Assembly (NCBI GenBank): GCA_006538405.1 | Contig: BJKQ01000001.1 | Coordinates: 3,534,001-3,598,000, forward strand | From: Hansfordia pulvinata | Taxonomy: Eukaryota > Ascomycota > Sordariomycetes > Xylariales | Direction of reading: 5' to 3' | Length of the DNA stretch: 64,000 nucleotides | Part shown: positions 62,688 through 64,000 of the stretch, one piece after another | How the letters are laid out: the number at the start of each line of letters is the position of its first letter | How positions within the stretch are numbered: position 1 is the stretch's first letter | Notes under the pieces: generated by a model | The model's database searches: none | The model's input: the letters and a program-made list of their open reading frames with translations, nothing else | What the model was told of the DNA's origin: nothing | Made by a program: the position numbers and the translations under genes

Positions 62688-64000
62688 TTACCCACCTGGG
62701 CACGTCTCGGTAACATCCGCCCCCACTTGCCCGCCGCCCACACCGCTCCCGAATATCTCATCCCGCCTGCTCTGTCGGTCCCACACCAGCAGCCCGTCGC
62801 TCTTGCGCTTGAAGTACTCGATCCGGTGCTGCGGGATGAATTCCTCGTCCGTCTGCTCGCCTTTCCACTGGTCTAGCGGCCTCTCCATGATCCCCAGGAA
62901 CCGGTCCTCGTACCCCACCACGTAGTCGCCGCTGTCCAGCCCTGCGTCCCATCGCAGCCGGTTGATGACGTCCGCCGAGGACCGGAACTTGCCCGTGTAA
63001 GCTGGCCGCTCCGGTATCGACGACTGCGCCTTGGGCCCGCCCTTTCCGTGTTTCCGACGCGACGACCAGGCCCCAGTCTCTCCGTGCGCCTCCCCTTCCG
63101 ACAGGTCCGCCTCCTCGAGCTCCTCCTCGTCCTCAGACCCGTCGTCGCCCGCCGTGAACTCGCCCCAAGCGCGATCGTCCAGTCGGAGGTTTCCCAGGTC
63201 CGCCTGCCTGACAACGGACGCGCTCATCCATGAGCACTTCCCATCGAAATACTTCTCATCGCCCCGGATCATATCCTCAAATCTCTGCAATGAGGTCTGC
63301 AGAGCTCCCATGGCCATCTTGACGTCCTCTTTCGAGACCAATCGCTCCGCAAAATCCTCCTGCCGGTCCAGACCTATCAGATAGTATCCCTGATAGTCCT
63401 TGTCCTCCTCGCTAGCGTCGCTGTCGACAAACCGCGCGGGCCAGATCCGCGCGTGGACGCTGGGGCTCCTCCGGTTCAAGTCTGCGCTCTTGTTAGGAGG
63501 GGTAACAACGTAGTTGACAGAGACGTGATTACTTACCAACGAGGAGCATCACGCACCGCGATTCTAGCCAGCCAACGAAGCCGCTGCCCTTGGCCAGCGA
63601 AACGCCCCAGAACTGCACGTCAATCTTGATGTAACTTTTGAATTTCCCCAGGAACTCATCGGCGCCGGTCGAGTCGTCACCCCCTGTCTGGCCGCCCAGA
63701 AAAGAGGACCAGGTTATGTCGTCCTGGCGGAGCAGCTCGCTGGCGCGCCTGAACTCGTCAGTGAGGGTCTGAACTGAGGGTGCCGACGCCGCGAGCGCCG
63801 TGTTCAGCACAGGAGCGTGGAATCCTAGGATCGCCAGGGGCTCCCGGGCCGTCCGCACGTAGCGCAGACGCTTGTGGAAGAAGGGGTCGAACGCCATCTG
63901 GTGCTTCCAGTCGAAGCTAGCGTAGTGGTCGAAGAACGTGGTGAGTACTGTCGACGCTGCCACAGGCCGGCCGTCGTGGGACAGGGCCTTGCAAACCCGC
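62688..64000 (-). CDS. MJ1316/DUF504 RNA-end-recognition domain protein, C-terminal part (5' end beyond the window)
   Basis: Two exons are seen: 64000-63537 (open to the window edge) and 63481-62688. The junction LLV-DLNRRSPS is in phase. The last 85 residues carry a clear PF04457 (MJ1316, formerly DUF504) signature: INRLRWDAGLDSGDYVVGY, EDRFLGIMERPLDQW, FIPQHRIEYFKRKSDGLLVWDR and DEIFGSG. This domain is proposed to recognise RNA with cyclic phosphate ends. Upstream lie a helical segment (STVLTTFFDHYASFDWKHQM, REPLAILGFHAPVLNTA) and an acidic linker. In fungi MJ1316 often sits at the end of large proteins with poly(A)-polymerase-like and phosphoesterase domains. The helical part may be the end of the polymerase-like unit, but that is inference. 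No frame break in the visible part. Confidence 0.8.

Overview
The window reads as nuclear DNA of a filamentous ascomycete, most likely a Sordariomycete and plausibly Hypocreales. It is GC-rich, its genes are split by short GT-AG introns, and it carries typical fungal families: GPI-anchored GH16-WSC, Mak32-type PfkB, peroxisomal/mitochondrial carnitine acetyltransferase, SV2-like MFS and Exo70. There is no operon structure. I find 11 protein genes, one of them cut by the right edge, and no tRNA, rRNA, CRISPR array or intact transposon. The order-level placement is inference.

Layout. A catalytically altered GH16-WSC cell-wall protein lies at 2.0-5.3 kb (-). Carnitine acetyltransferase, 8.4-10.6 kb (+), converges on cyclase-associated protein, 11.4-13.1 kb (-). 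A Mak32-like PfkB protein, 16.6-18.3 kb (+), converges on MCM3, 19.2-22.0 kb (-). MCM3 has a cluster of MluI cell-cycle boxes and a perfect 28-bp inverted repeat upstream. A class-III aminotransferase, 25.9-28.4 kb (+), converges on a seven-exon MFS transporter, 29.6-31.9 kb (-). Exo70 lies at 38.4-40.4 kb (+). A tiny 40-aa Cys-rich gene sits at 47.4 kb (-). An FAH-family hydrolase, 59.1-60.6 kb (-), is followed by the 3' part of an MJ1316/DUF504-domain gene, 62.7 kb to the edge (-).

The genes are mostly unrelated housekeeping or metabolic functions (acetyl transport, actin turnover, replication, exocytosis, small-molecule metabolism). They are separated by very long non-coding stretches: about 6.5 kb, 7 kb and 11.6 kb. 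These stretches hold mono- to pentanucleotide repeats and a strikingly recurrent palindromic word, TACTCGTAC/GTACGAGTA. I located 30 exact copies by eye, none of them in an exon.

Five of the eleven genes need exactly one extra G/C inside a short G/C run to keep an otherwise conserved frame. This looks like homopolymer under-calling in the assembly rather than five independent gene losses. Exon boundaries below were derived by eye from splice signals, phase and family conservation. For every complete multi-exon gene the exon lengths add up to whole codons, after the single-base correction where stated.
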